Positions 49,834 through 59,860 are shown, counted from the first letter of the stretch. The stretch is DNA of 64,000 nt from CAYMZZ01 sp964395095 (GCA_964395095.1 CAYMZZ010000004.1:1-64000), one strand, 5' to 3'. Notes: generated by a model from the sequence alone, not told the origin. Numbers and translations are program-made.

Positions 49834-51537
49834 TTAGTCCGGTTCTGTCGGAATAGTGAAAGAAAATACAGACCCTTCCCCTTCAACCGAACTCACGGAA
49901 ATGCGGCCTCCCCATTTCTCTACGAGCCGCTTGCAGGTGGCCAGGCCAATGCCCGACCCCTCGTACTCTCCCTTCCCATGCAGCCGTTTGAAAATGATGA
50001 ATATTTTATCGAAAAATTCTGACTTAATACCGATGCCGTTGTCAACAACACTTACCCGCCAACACCCGGGTATCCTGTCTGCTTTTACCATTATTTGTGG
50101 ACGGTTGCCAGCCGCCTGGTACTTGATGGCGTTCGATACCAGATTATTCAAAACCGTTCGAATAGCAGCGCGAGGCAGGCGAACCACTGGCAGGTCCTGC
50201 CAGTGCAGGTCAATTCTTCCCTGATCCATCAGTGGCTGATAGGTTTTTGCTATTTCCTCCATCAGGGTGCCCAGTGGAATATTTTCGGATTCCCCGCTTT
50301 GGCGGGTTGCTCTTGAATACTGGAGCAGATCGTCAACCAGTTGATTCATACGCTTCGCCCCGTCGGCGGCAAAATGCACATATTTGCGAGCCGTTTGGTC
50401 AAGCCGGTCGCCATAGTTTTTTTCGAGCAGTTTCATAAAGCCATCAATCATGCGGATGGGCTCTTTCAGATCGTGCGATGCCATATAGGCAAACTGTTCC
50501 AGTTCCACATTCGACTCTTCCAGTTTTCGCCGGCTTTCTTTTTCGAGTGTAATATCTTTTAGCTGAATGATGAGTTGCTGAGGGCTTCCGTCTTCCTGGC
50601 TTACAAACGCCATTGACTGCCGCACCCAGATGGATTGGCCGCTGGCCGTCAGCATTTCTTTATCCCTTTCATTGGTTTTCTCCTGCCTGTGCATCAACTG
50701 TGCTATCACCCTTAAGTCTTCTTCATACTCATGAGCCGGCGAAATATCTGCGAGCCTTTTGCTTTCCAGTGTAGCCGCGTCATAGCCCAGCATTTCGCAT
50801 ATCTGCCTGTTCACCCTTGCGCAAAAGCCTTTTTGATCCACAATAATTTTTCCGATAGGCGCCTGCATAAATGCTACTTCAAATTCCCGGTCCTTTTGCC
50901 GCAATTGCAGTTGAAAGGCCATCCGCATACGGGTACTGTTGACCCTCCAGGTCCAGATGAGCAGCACCACCGCCATAGCCATTACGGCAATAAAGCCAAT
51001 CAAACTCCATTTGGTGAGTATGCTCAGGTTGCGTATACGCCGTTCCCGGCTTTCTACCACCCTTTTTTCCAGTTCCGTGAGTTGGTCAAAAATCTGCTCT
51101 CTTTGTTGCACATAGGGTGTTGATCGCATATAGCTGCGCAGAATGGTGGAGTCGCTGTAAAAGGGGCGCTCCATCACCGTATCAAGCCGCTGCATCCAGT
51201 TTTGAAAACTATTTACACTTGATTTTTGCAGCGCTGCCCTTTTATAACACAAATCAATGCTGCCCAGCTTCTCCAGTATCCCCACTACTTTTTTTCGCTC
51301 TTTATAATAAGCTTCCTTGTTGTGATTTCTTCCCGTGGCCGCAAAATGATACGCTTCACTGGCCATTTTGGATTCGGCCAGTTGCGCCTGGTACATATAA
51401 TCAAGCCCTTTTTCGAGGTCAAAGATGAACTCTCTTTCCTCTATCTGCCGATTAAAGCTGTACAGGTTAGCGGCTCCCGCCAGCAAAAGCAACACAACCG
51501 AAGCAGTAAGCCATGTCTTCAAAATCGGCGCTTTCAT
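49834..51537 (-). CDS. membrane histidine kinase with CHASE3-like sensor and PAS
   Basis: 567 residues from the ATG at 51537; the ORF to 51549 starts at GTG and overlaps the previous gene. TM1 at about 6-26 and TM2 at about 172-195 (WSLIGFIAVMAMAVVLLIW) flank a helical periplasmic region of about 145 residues (CHASE3-like). A PAS domain (215-325, FMQAPIGKIIVDQKGFCARV) precedes the HisKA dimer domain with the His at 355 (YMASHDLKEPIRM) and HATPase (DNGIGI, FKRLHGKGEYEGSGIGLATC). It starts one base after the stop of the giant kinase: TAA-T-ATG, the same spacing as the receiver-kinase pair downstream. Confidence 0.9.
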   Translation of the reverse strand: MKAPILKTWLTASVVLLLLAGAANLYSFNRQIEEREFIFDLEKGLDYMYQAQLAESKMASEAYHFAATGRNHNKEAYYKERKKVVGILEKLGSIDLCYKRAALQKSSVNSFQNWMQRLDTVMERPFYSDSTILRSYMRSTPYVQQREQIFDQLTELEKRVVESRERRIRNLSILTKWSLIGFIAVMAMAVVLLIWTWRVNSTRMRMAFQLQLRQKDREFEVAFMQAPIGKIIVDQKGFCARVNRQICEMLGYDAATLESKRLADISPAHEYEEDLRVIAQLMHRQEKTNERDKEMLTASGQSIWVRQSMAFVSQEDGSPQQLIIQLKDITLEKESRRKLEESNVELEQFAYMASHDLKEPIRMIDGFMKLLEKNYGDRLDQTARKYVHFAADGAKRMNQLVDDLLQYSRATRQSGESENIPLGTLMEEIAKTYQPLMDQGRIDLHWQDLPVVRLPRAAIRTVLNNLVSNAIKYQAAGNRPQIMVKADRIPGCWRVSVVDNGIGIKSEFFDKIFIIFKRLHGKGEYEGSGIGLATCKRLVEKWGGRISVSSVEGEGSVFSFTIPTEPD

Positions 51538-51538
51538 A

Positions 51539-54500
51539 TTATTGATCACGTTTTGGAACGGTGAAATAGAAACTGCTGCCGTTATCGGGTACCGATTTCA
51601 CCCAAATTATTCCTCCCATACGTTCTATGATTTTTTTACAAACAGCCAGGCCAATACCGGTACCTGAGTATTGGCTGCGATTATGCAATCGTTGAAAGAT
51701 CACAAAGATCTTGTCGAAATATTTGGGATCAATGCCGATGCCATTATCTCTCACTTCAAACAACCAGTGGTCGGCCTGTTCCAGGGCATGCACCCTTACG
51801 GTAGGCTGTTCCGTCTTGTTATATTTCAAGCCATTGCTGATCAGGTTTTGCATCAGTTGGAAGAGCTGGGTACGATGGGTTTTGGGTAAGATGGGCATCG
51901 GCCCCGTTTCTACTATCGCGTTCTGTTTGCTGATACGGTCGCCCAGCGTATAGATCACTTCCTGCAGCACCTGGTTCATATCGGTATCGTCGAGGTCTTC
52001 TTCTTTCGACTCAAGTCGGCTGTAATCGAGCAGGTCTTTGATCAAACGCTTCATCCGCTCAGCTCCATCCACGGCAAAATCGATATAGCCCTGGCCGGTT
52101 TCATCGAGCTGCGCATTGTATTTTTTCTTGAGCAATTGTAAAAAGCTGCTCACCATCCGAAGGGGTTCCTGCAAATCGTGCGAGGCTACATAGGCAAAAC
52201 GCTCCAGCTCTACGTTCGATGCTGCCAGCTCCTCGGTTTTGCGCAAGAGCTGCCTGTTTAGCTCCTCCAACTGCTCCGCACTCTGCTTGATGGCGGTTAC
52301 GTCTTTGGCAAAGCAAGCTACCCCGCGCACCTTGCCTTCTTTACCAAATATAGGCGTGAAAGTGATGATGGCATATTGCTTCTCTTCCCTTCCCGGATAA
52401 ATGAAAGCATCTTCCACACTGAACCCTTCGCCCGACAGGGCTTTCTGATAACGCTGATGCCAGAAATCGCGTACCTCCTGGGGGAAACTGTCGTCGTATA
52501 ATAGCGTTCCCTCTACCACCTGCTTGCCGGTCAATTGCGCGATGGAATCGCAAAATGCCCGATTGGCGGAGATGATGCGCATATCGCCATCTACCGACCA
52601 GATGAGATCCGAGGTACTGTTGATCAGCGTATCCAGGTTTTGTTGAATACGGATGATTTCGTTTACCTGTTCCCTTTGCTGGGTTACATCCTGCGTGGCG
52701 CCAATCATACGGATGGCCACACCCTGCTCATTACGGATTATGGTTCCCTTATCGTACACCCAGGCATACATGCCGTTTGATTTGAGAAAACGGTATTCGT
52801 CTTCCCAGAAAAAGGCTTCGGGGTCGCTGAATACCTGCTCATGCGAGGCATGCACACGCGAAAGGTCGTCGGGATGTACCCGTTTATTCCAAAACTCAGG
52901 ATCCTTGTTGGCTTCCTCCTTTTGGTAGCCAAAAAGGGCTGTAAAACCATCTCCCGTCCTTACTGTTTTACCTGTTACCAGATCCCAGTCCCAAATGGCA
53001 TCGCTGGTGGCGCGGGCTACCAGGTCATATCTTTCGTTGCTGAGTCGTATGGCCTCTTCCGACTTCTTCCGTTCGGTAATGTCTTTGAAGTAAACCGAAA
53101 GACCATCCTGCGAAGGATAGGCACTCACTTCCACCCATACATCCAATGGCGGAAAAAATTCTTCGAAATGAACGGATGTCTTCTCCGACACCGCCCGATG
53201 ATATTCAGCAAAGAACTGCAGACTCATGGCATCCGCAAACCGGGTCCAGAGATTTTGGCCCAGCATATCCGCGCGTTTACGTTGCAACACCCGCTCGGCC
53301 TCCCTGTTCCAGTAGGTAACCCTCCATTCATGATCCACTGAAAAGAATCCATCTGTGATACTTTCCAGGATATTTGTAATCCTTGTGTTATAGTCGACCA
53401 GTCGCCTTTCCAGTTTTTTCCGCTCGCGGATATCCGTATGCACACCAAATAACGCTATCTGATTTCCATTTTCATCTATCACCGGACCGGCACTGAGATA
53501 AAAATCAATCAACTCCCCATTCCGGCTGCGCAACTGCACATCACCATTCCAGTATTTCCCCGAGCCGAGGGTTTGAAACATAGACCTCGCCAGTTCTTGG
53601 TCTTCGTACAAGCTGATAGCATCCTCCATCCCCTTGAGCTCGCCCTCCTTCAGGTGCATCAATTCGCGGAACGATTTGTTGATATAGGCCGCTCCATCCA
53701 CGATATTGATAATGCCAATGCCATCGCGCGACATCTCGATCACTTTCTTATACAGGAGCAAACTGGTTTCCGCCTTTTTGAGTTCGGTGATATCTTTACC
53801 ATAACCGAATACCAGTCCATCGGCGGTGATGGGGGTAGAACTACTCCAGGATATCCATTTCCAGTTGCCGTCTTTGGTCAGATAGCGGTTTACAAAGGAA
53901 TACGAAACCCTGGTGGAAGTGGCGTCTTTGAGCTCATCGATAGTGCTTGTAAGGTCATCGGGATGTACAAATTCCGTAAACGGCCGGGCCATCATTTCTT
54001 CTTCGGTATAACCGAGTAGTCGGGTAAAAGCCGGGTTCACTTTTTTGAAATATCCATCTGGTCCGGCTATGCAAAGCAATTCAGGTGCATAAGTAAAGAA
54101 CCGGTTCAGTTCCGATTCTGATTTTTTTCGTTGAATATCGCCGGCAATTTGCGCGAGCAGGCGGGTACCCATCACAATGGGCGCGTAGGGCGCTTTGGCC
54201 GAAGCCGACTCATAAAACACCAAAATGGCAATCACCTGGCGGTTGAAGTGCACGGGAATGGCGGTTGCCCGCTGCAACTGATTGGCCTCTGCAAATTTTT
54301 TACGCTGATACACATGATCCTGCTGCAACTCGCTAATGCAAAGCGACTGTTCATTTTCCCATACCCATCCAGGCAGCCCTTCGCCCTTCACGAAGGCTGT
54401 GCCTTCATCATTGGCCTTTACATTATGGGTGATGGAGTAAATGGCGCTCAGGCGTATCAGGTTTCTGTCGTTATTCACCACCCATACTTCAGCCATATCC

Positions 54501-57500
54501 TGCCGGAAATGCTGGCAACACTCCTCGAGCATACTCAGCAAACTACTCTCCAGCGTTTCATTTTCGGCGAATGCCTGGTTAATCCGAAGGGCCAGTTCAC
54601 GCTCGTGTTGCACTTCGCGGGTTTCGGTAATATCACGGCTAATGCCCACGATGGCGCTTACCTTTCCGTCGAAGTCAAAAACCGGAATCTTGGAGGTGGA
54701 CAACCATCTTCTTTCGCCAGTAGGCAATATCAATGGCTCCAGTTTATTGTAAATGGGTTCACGCGTTTGCAGCACTTCCCAATCATCTTCCAGGTAAATA
54801 TGCGACAATTCCGCCGGCAACAGCTCATCCATCCGCTTGCCCAGCGTTTCCTCCTCCGATGTTGCTCCCAACAACTGGATCATTCTGTTATTATTCAGAA
54901 TATGCCTGGCCTCAGCATCTTTTACATATACATAATCAGGCAAAGTATCCACAAGAATCCGCAAGAGGTTTCTTTCGCTGGCGAGCCGCAGTTCAATTTC
55001 CTTCAATCTCGACACATCCGTCAAAGCACCAATCATACGTTGGCCCCGGCCCAATTCATCCCTTATCACCAGTCCTTTGTCAATTACGTATGCATAAGTT
55101 CCATTGGCACGCCGGAATCGGTACTCCAGGGTCCAAAGCGATTCATTCGTTTCCTCGATAAAGCGGGTAACATCGGCAAGAACCATCTCCCGGTCATCAG
55201 GATGAATATAGTCTGACCAGGATTGAACATTTACTTGATTATTTTCCAGGGTATAACCAAATAGGGACTGGAATCCATCTCCCCAGTACAAATCATTTGT
55301 AAGCAGGTTCCAATCCCAAATGGCATCAAAAGTGGCTTTGGCAACATACTCAAATCGCTCATTGCTCTTCGCCAATTGCTCGGCCGCTTTTACTCTATCG
55401 GTTACATCCATGGAAACCACCATCATTACCTCTTTTCCCTGGTGAGTAGTCATGTGTCCCGACACTTCCACATGTAATATTTCTCCACTTGCCTTTCGAT
55501 GTCGCCACTGTCCAAAATAAATGGTGGTACCCGGTTTCACTTCAGTGTTTACGGCTAACATCCTCTCCACATCTTCCGGTGGCTTGATGTCCTTTATGGT
55601 CATCGACAAAAACTGCTCGCGCGAATAACCATATTTCTTTACGGCTGCTTCATTTACTTCGAGAATCTTCAGGCCATCCAGTTCATATATCCATTTAGGC
55701 ATGGGGCTTTTCAAGAACAGGTAACGGTATTGTTCTTCCGACTCTTCGAGGCGGAGCAGGGCCAGTTTGCGATCCGTTATGTCCTGTACGGTGCCCTCCA
55801 GCCGAATGGGATCGCCCTTAGCATTGCGTACGATCTCACCTTTCTCATGCACATACCGTATGCTACCATCGGGCCAAATGATGCGATGCTCAAAATCCAG
55901 GCTGCCACCCGGGTTCCAGGCATTCTTCTGCCGCTCATAAAACGCTTCGAGATCGTCGGGATGGATAGATTGTATGAAGAATTCGTAACTCGTATCAGTT
56001 GTATCAGGATCCACTCCCCAGATTGAATAAACCTGTCGGGTCCAGAACAAGTTTTGATTGACCAGATCCAGCTCCCAGTAGCCCAGCCGCGCAATCTGTT
56101 GGGCCGTTTCCAGCTTCTGATTGATGGAAAGAATACGCTGCTCCGCTCGTTTAGATTGCGTTACATCGCGCGAGAAACAGGCGGCGCCAATTATCCGTTC
56201 AGCTCCAAATATGGGGTTGAAGCGGATCTGGGTCCAGGTTTCCGGATAGGTGTCACCTGCGGGGGTATGAATCTCCGACTCAAAAGCTTCACCTGCGAGG
56301 CAACGGTCATATTGCGCCTTCCATAAATGAATAAAATCATCCGGGAAATTACCAAAGAGCAAAAGGTTGTCGCCGGGTTTCAACAACATACCTGTGGATT
56401 GCTTCAGGCTGTCCACAAAAGCGCTGTTGGCGGCTATCAGCTTGTAGTCCGAATCCACGCTCCACACCAGGTCGTTGGTACTATTGATCAAGGCCTCCTG
56501 GTTGGCCTGCAGGCGCCGCAGGGATTGCTCGGCATTTAGCTGATCGGTAATGTCCGAAGCAGAAGCCAGTATCACATTAAGCCCCGAATAGCTTATAATA
56601 TGCGAGTTCACTTCTGCATAAATGAGTTCGCCAGACTTGGTAATATGGCGCGAAATACCGCTATACACTTTGGCGCCCCGCTCCTGCTGCCAGGGCAGCT
56701 TGTCGAGTACGGCATTATCTTCTTCCGGCTTTATATCCCGCAAAGTCATCTTCAAAAATTCGCGGCGGCTATAGCCATACCGACGAATAGCTTCCCTGTT
56801 CACTTCCATAAACCGGTAAGTTCCCGGTTCTATCAGCCACATGGGATAGGGGTTCTCCATAAAGAGGTTGCGGTAGTTTTGCTCACTGTCGAGCAACTGC
56901 TGCCGGGTCTCCATCTGGTGCGTAATATCGGTGCCGTAAACAATAACACCGATCACCTGGTTATCGGGGCTTCGGTAGGGCTGCGCTACGATATTTACAA
57001 ACCGAGTCTCCTCGTCTTTGCGAAAAGCCGGCCGCACTTTCAGTTCGCGGATAACAAAGACTTCGCCGGTTTTGGCTACCTGTTGCAAACCTTCGGTTAG
57101 CCCCGCTTCCGATTCATGAAAATCCAACAACTCAAACAGGGATTTACCCAATACCTTGCCACGCCGAACCAGCTTATCGAACAGGGGATTGGTGAATTCC
57201 ACCACCCAATCCTCCAAATGAAGAATACAAATAAGGGCCGGCGCATTGCGGAAAAGTTCTATGTACCGAAGCCTTTCATCGGCCATCGCTTTTTCCACCG
57301 CCTTGCTGGCACGGCCATCGCGGGCAACCGTGTAATACACCTGGTCCACTTCATCCCAACGGGCGCTCCAGATAATCGGAATCAGGTTTCCATTTTTGTG
57401 GATATACTGATTCTCGAAATTGGTCATATCCTGTCCCTGCTTAATAACGGTAGCGGCTTCCCTGGTCTTGTCGCGATCGCCTTTGTAAAGAAAATGCTCA

Positions 57501-58858
57501 TAATGCTTCCCTTCCAATTCGGCGGGTTCATAACCCAATAGTTTCCTGCATGCGCCACTCACTTTTATCCATACTCCATCTGCCCTCATGGTACAAATCA
57601 TATCGAGCGAGGAGTCCATGATCTTGCGCAACTGCTCCCGGTTTAATTCCATCTGCTCCTGCACCAGTATCTGCTCAATCTTCAGGCGAAGGTGACTTAC
57701 AATTGCTTCAGCCAATCGCTCTTCTTCAACCAGAAACACCGGTTCGGGCAAAGGCTTATTACTTAAGTACACAATGGTCAGTTCCAGAAGCTTTCCGTCA
57801 ATCGAACTACTCGCATTAAGCAGGTACTTCGATTTTCGGAAACCCGGCGTGCTGTATTGCCTATCACCAAAATCAATTTTTGAATGGGCCATGCCGGGAA
57901 ATTGCAGACCTTGCGGAATCAGGCTGACCGCTTCCTGTAATAATACCTCTATACTAATGGGCTGATTACCGAGGCTGGATATTTTATGCAGACAGGCTTG
58001 CTCTTTTACGCGTTCATTCAGGGAATGGAGGGTTTCCTTCAGCATGTTATTGGCAATGCTTTCCTTTTCCTCCGCTCGCCTTCTTTTCGTATCGTTGGAA
58101 GCGGTAACAAAAACACCGATCAGCTTCCTGTTTTCATCGCGTGCCGGATGGTACTGAAGGGAAAAATATAAACGCCCCTCCTTCGGGTGATCGATCACCA
58201 CTTCCGAGCGCTGGCTTTTGCCTTTTAAAACCTCTCCATACATTTGCTTCAAATGCTTCTTCCTTGTTGTCTGCGCATAATCGAGAATATCCCGCCCTTT
58301 TTCTACTTCGATACCAAAATACTTTTTGTACAGGCTTTCAAAACGCTGGTTATAGGTGATGATTCGCAAAGAAGTGTCAAGAAGGATAAAAGGTTCCTCG
58401 GTGTTATTGATCAGCCAGTTTAGCTTACGTTCTACCGAAAACGCCTCTTCCTCCACCCTGATGGTCCACACCGAGAGTTTGTAGCCGTCAACAACAATTT
58501 CCTTGCTCACCGTTCGCCTGAAAAAGAAGGTCTTACCGTTCTTTTTCCAGCCGGTCAGCAGGGGTTGTTCCCTTTCAGGCTTTTTCTTGCTTTTGGAACC
58601 GGGCCATCCATCCAGGTCCACCAGTTTTTTCAGGGGCTTATCTATTATGGCTTTCCTGCTCCATCCGAATAAGCGGCAGGCCGCTTCATTGGCGAGGTGA
58701 ATTTTGAATTGCTGATTGATCAGGATAACGGGATCGGGGAGTTGCAGGAAGATCTGTTCATGCAGATGCCGCACCTGGTCGGCGCTTCCGTCAATGGAAG
58801 GCTCCTTCCCGGGTGTGGGAGCAGCGGGCTTTTGCTTTTTGGGTATCCCGTTTTTCAT
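51539..58858 (-). CDS. giant soluble PAS/GAF sensor histidine kinase (2439 residues)
   Basis: 2439 residues and no transmembrane segment. I count about fifteen PAS domains and two GAF domains. GAF-like regions lie near 285-405 (KEQACLHKISSLGNQPISIE) and 1475-1625 (RINQAFAENETLESSLLSML). The last PAS ends near 2190. The kinase has the phosphoacceptor His at 2227 (YVASHDLQEPLRM) and HATPase with DNGIGIDPKYFDKIF and GTGIGLAVCKK. PAS pairs are visibly related: NSTNDLVWSV with NSTSDLIWSV, FDAIWDWNLLT with SDAIWDWDLVT, and MWLIEPGTYRFMEVN with KWIYELDGLKILEVN. The ligands are unknown. It is the first gene of the operon and transmits probably to Rcp1-like receivers. Confidence 0.92.
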   Translation of the reverse strand: MKNGIPKKQKPAAPTPGKEPSIDGSADQVRHLHEQIFLQLPDPVILINQQFKIHLANEAACRLFGWSRKAIIDKPLKKLVDLDGWPGSKSKKKPEREQPLLTGWKKNGKTFFFRRTVSKEIVVDGYKLSVWTIRVEEEAFSVERKLNWLINNTEEPFILLDTSLRIITYNQRFESLYKKYFGIEVEKGRDILDYAQTTRKKHLKQMYGEVLKGKSQRSEVVIDHPKEGRLYFSLQYHPARDENRKLIGVFVTASNDTKRRRAEEKESIANNMLKETLHSLNERVKEQACLHKISSLGNQPISIEVLLQEAVSLIPQGLQFPGMAHSKIDFGDRQYSTPGFRKSKYLLNASSSIDGKLLELTIVYLSNKPLPEPVFLVEEERLAEAIVSHLRLKIEQILVQEQMELNREQLRKIMDSSLDMICTMRADGVWIKVSGACRKLLGYEPAELEGKHYEHFLYKGDRDKTREAATVIKQGQDMTNFENQYIHKNGNLIPIIWSARWDEVDQVYYTVARDGRASKAVEKAMADERLRYIELFRNAPALICILHLEDWVVEFTNPLFDKLVRRGKVLGKSLFELLDFHESEAGLTEGLQQVAKTGEVFVIRELKVRPAFRKDEETRFVNIVAQPYRSPDNQVIGVIVYGTDITHQMETRQQLLDSEQNYRNLFMENPYPMWLIEPGTYRFMEVNREAIRRYGYSRREFLKMTLRDIKPEEDNAVLDKLPWQQERGAKVYSGISRHITKSGELIYAEVNSHIISYSGLNVILASASDITDQLNAEQSLRRLQANQEALINSTNDLVWSVDSDYKLIAANSAFVDSLKQSTGMLLKPGDNLLLFGNFPDDFIHLWKAQYDRCLAGEAFESEIHTPAGDTYPETWTQIRFNPIFGAERIIGAACFSRDVTQSKRAEQRILSINQKLETAQQIARLGYWELDLVNQNLFWTRQVYSIWGVDPDTTDTSYEFFIQSIHPDDLEAFYERQKNAWNPGGSLDFEHRIIWPDGSIRYVHEKGEIVRNAKGDPIRLEGTVQDITDRKLALLRLEESEEQYRYLFLKSPMPKWIYELDGLKILEVNEAAVKKYGYSREQFLSMTIKDIKPPEDVERMLAVNTEVKPGTTIYFGQWRHRKASGEILHVEVSGHMTTHQGKEVMMVVSMDVTDRVKAAEQLAKSNERFEYVAKATFDAIWDWNLLTNDLYWGDGFQSLFGYTLENNQVNVQSWSDYIHPDDREMVLADVTRFIEETNESLWTLEYRFRRANGTYAYVIDKGLVIRDELGRGQRMIGALTDVSRLKEIELRLASERNLLRILVDTLPDYVYVKDAEARHILNNNRMIQLLGATSEEETLGKRMDELLPAELSHIYLEDDWEVLQTREPIYNKLEPLILPTGERRWLSTSKIPVFDFDGKVSAIVGISRDITETREVQHERELALRINQAFAENETLESSLLSMLEECCQHFRQDMAEVWVVNNDRNLIRLSAIYSITHNVKANDEGTAFVKGEGLPGWVWENEQSLCISELQQDHVYQRKKFAEANQLQRATAIPVHFNRQVIAILVFYESASAKAPYAPIVMGTRLLAQIAGDIQRKKSESELNRFFTYAPELLCIAGPDGYFKKVNPAFTRLLGYTEEEMMARPFTEFVHPDDLTSTIDELKDATSTRVSYSFVNRYLTKDGNWKWISWSSSTPITADGLVFGYGKDITELKKAETSLLLYKKVIEMSRDGIGIINIVDGAAYINKSFRELMHLKEGELKGMEDAISLYEDQELARSMFQTLGSGKYWNGDVQLRSRNGELIDFYLSAGPVIDENGNQIALFGVHTDIRERKKLERRLVDYNTRITNILESITDGFFSVDHEWRVTYWNREAERVLQRKRADMLGQNLWTRFADAMSLQFFAEYHRAVSEKTSVHFEEFFPPLDVWVEVSAYPSQDGLSVYFKDITERKKSEEAIRLSNERYDLVARATSDAIWDWDLVTGKTVRTGDGFTALFGYQKEEANKDPEFWNKRVHPDDLSRVHASHEQVFSDPEAFFWEDEYRFLKSNGMYAWVYDKGTIIRNEQGVAIRMIGATQDVTQQREQVNEIIRIQQNLDTLINSTSDLIWSVDGDMRIISANRAFCDSIAQLTGKQVVEGTLLYDDSFPQEVRDFWHQRYQKALSGEGFSVEDAFIYPGREEKQYAIITFTPIFGKEGKVRGVACFAKDVTAIKQSAEQLEELNRQLLRKTEELAASNVELERFAYVASHDLQEPLRMVSSFLQLLKKKYNAQLDETGQGYIDFAVDGAERMKRLIKDLLDYSRLESKEEDLDDTDMNQVLQEVIYTLGDRISKQNAIVETGPMPILPKTHRTQLFQLMQNLISNGLKYNKTEQPTVRVHALEQADHWLFEVRDNGIGIDPKYFDKIFVIFQRLHNRSQYSGTGIGLAVCKKIIERMGGIIWVKSVPDNGSSFYFTVPKRDQ

Positions 58859-59079
58859 TCAGCAATAAGTCATTGGTGAATGCGAACCATTCTAATTTAG
58901 TTGATAAAAATTGATTATCATAATTTTAGAATATAAGCTTCGCAAACCCATCCGTTATAGGTGGAAATTTTGGAGAAGTAAGGTAAGGATGGAATAAATG
59001 CCTTATTTGTAGCATATTCGGCCATTTTCTTGTAGCGAAATCGCTACATTGCATGCCCGCCTAAACTCTTTGCGTCTAT
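58859..59079. other. divergent control region between giant kinase and regulator
   Basis: The 221-nt spacer is AT-rich. An ATTCTAA/TTAGAAT pair brackets 58890-58935, on the kinase side. The TGTAG-N8-CTACA palindrome (59031-59048) lies 31 nt before the regulator start, with a further TGTAGC half-site at 59008. No convincing -33/-7 pair was identified. Confidence 0.5.
59031..59048. promoter_or_regulatory. 18-nt palindrome TGTAGCGAAATCGCTACA
   Basis: Eight-base perfect arms with a 2-nt centre, upstream of the NarL-type regulator. Same outer five bases on each side as 30897-30914 and 31431-31448, but a different centre. Confidence 0.65.
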
Positions 59080-59712
59080 ATGAAAAGATTCCTGCTGGTC
59101 GATGATCATGAAATTGTTCGAAATGGGCTAAAGTTGGTGCTGAAAGAGTTTTATCCATCCTGCACGGTTGATGAAGCAGGGAGGGAAGCAGACGCGATGC
59201 AACTGTTGAAGAATCAGGCTTACGACCTGGCGATTCTCGATATCCATCTGCCCGAATCCGATAGTTTACGACTTACCGAATTCATACGCAAAACAGCCAG
59301 CAATAGCCGGGTACTGGTGTATAGCATGGGGCAGGAGTCCATTTATGCCCGCCGTTTCATCAAAGCGGGCGCCTCAGGCTTTGTTTCCAAAAACTCCGGC
59401 CTGTCTGATCTGCGCCAGGCTATTGAAACTGTACTCAGGGGCCGCACTTACCTGAGCCAGGAAATCATTGAACAGTTGGCGGAGGACCTGGGTCAGAAAA
59501 AAAGTGAAAACCCATTCGAAACCCTGAGCTCCCGCGAATTTGAAGTGGCCACCCTGTTGCTGGCCGAACATTCCATCACTACAATAGCCGAAATCCTGGG
59601 CATTGGCGTATCCACCGCCGCCACCCATAAAGCCCGGCTTTTTGAGAAATTACACGTGAAGTCGATTGCGGAATTGATGAAGCTGGCGGAATTGTATGGG
59701 GGAAAGAAGTAG
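59080..59712 (+). CDS. NarL/FixJ-type response regulator
   Basis: 210 residues. The receiver has LLVDDHEIVRNGLKLVLKEF, phosphorylation site LDIHLPESDS near 55 and Lys in SGFVSKNSG near 104. The LuxR-type helix-turn-helix is TLSSREFEVATLLLAEHSIT and TIAEILGIGVSTAATHKARLFEKLHV near 150-195. A TGTAG-N8-CTACA palindrome just upstream suggests self-control. The HisKA_3 kinase at 46710 is its best partner by domain type. The stop at 59710 touches the repeat array that follows. Confidence 0.92.
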   Translation: MKRFLLVDDHEIVRNGLKLVLKEFYPSCTVDEAGREADAMQLLKNQAYDLAILDIHLPESDSLRLTEFIRKTASNSRVLVYSMGQESIYARRFIKAGASGFVSKNSGLSDLRQAIETVLRGRTYLSQEIIEQLAEDLGQKKSENPFETLSSREFEVATLLLAEHSITTIAEILGIGVSTAATHKARLFEKLHVKSIAELMKLAELYGGKK

Positions 59713-59860
59713 GGAGATTATTTGTTGATTTGTTTATTTGTGGATTTGTTGAATCGGTGAGCTTTGGGAATTATCCACGAATGAGTATCAGCCCGTAGCT
59801 AACAACCTTAAACTTTCAATGATTCTACAAATCCCCCAAATAAACAAATTCTCAAATTAT
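59712..59860. repeat. 7-nt-period inverted repeat, ATTTG/CAAAT flavour
   Basis: Left arm 59712-59750 has TTATTTG, TTGATTTG, TTTATTTG and TGGATTTG units. Right arm 59826-59860 has CAAATCCC, CAAATAAA, CAAATTCT and CAAATTA units. It lies between convergent genes and reaches the stop codons on both sides. The middle (59751-59825) has no gene. Confidence 0.78.
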
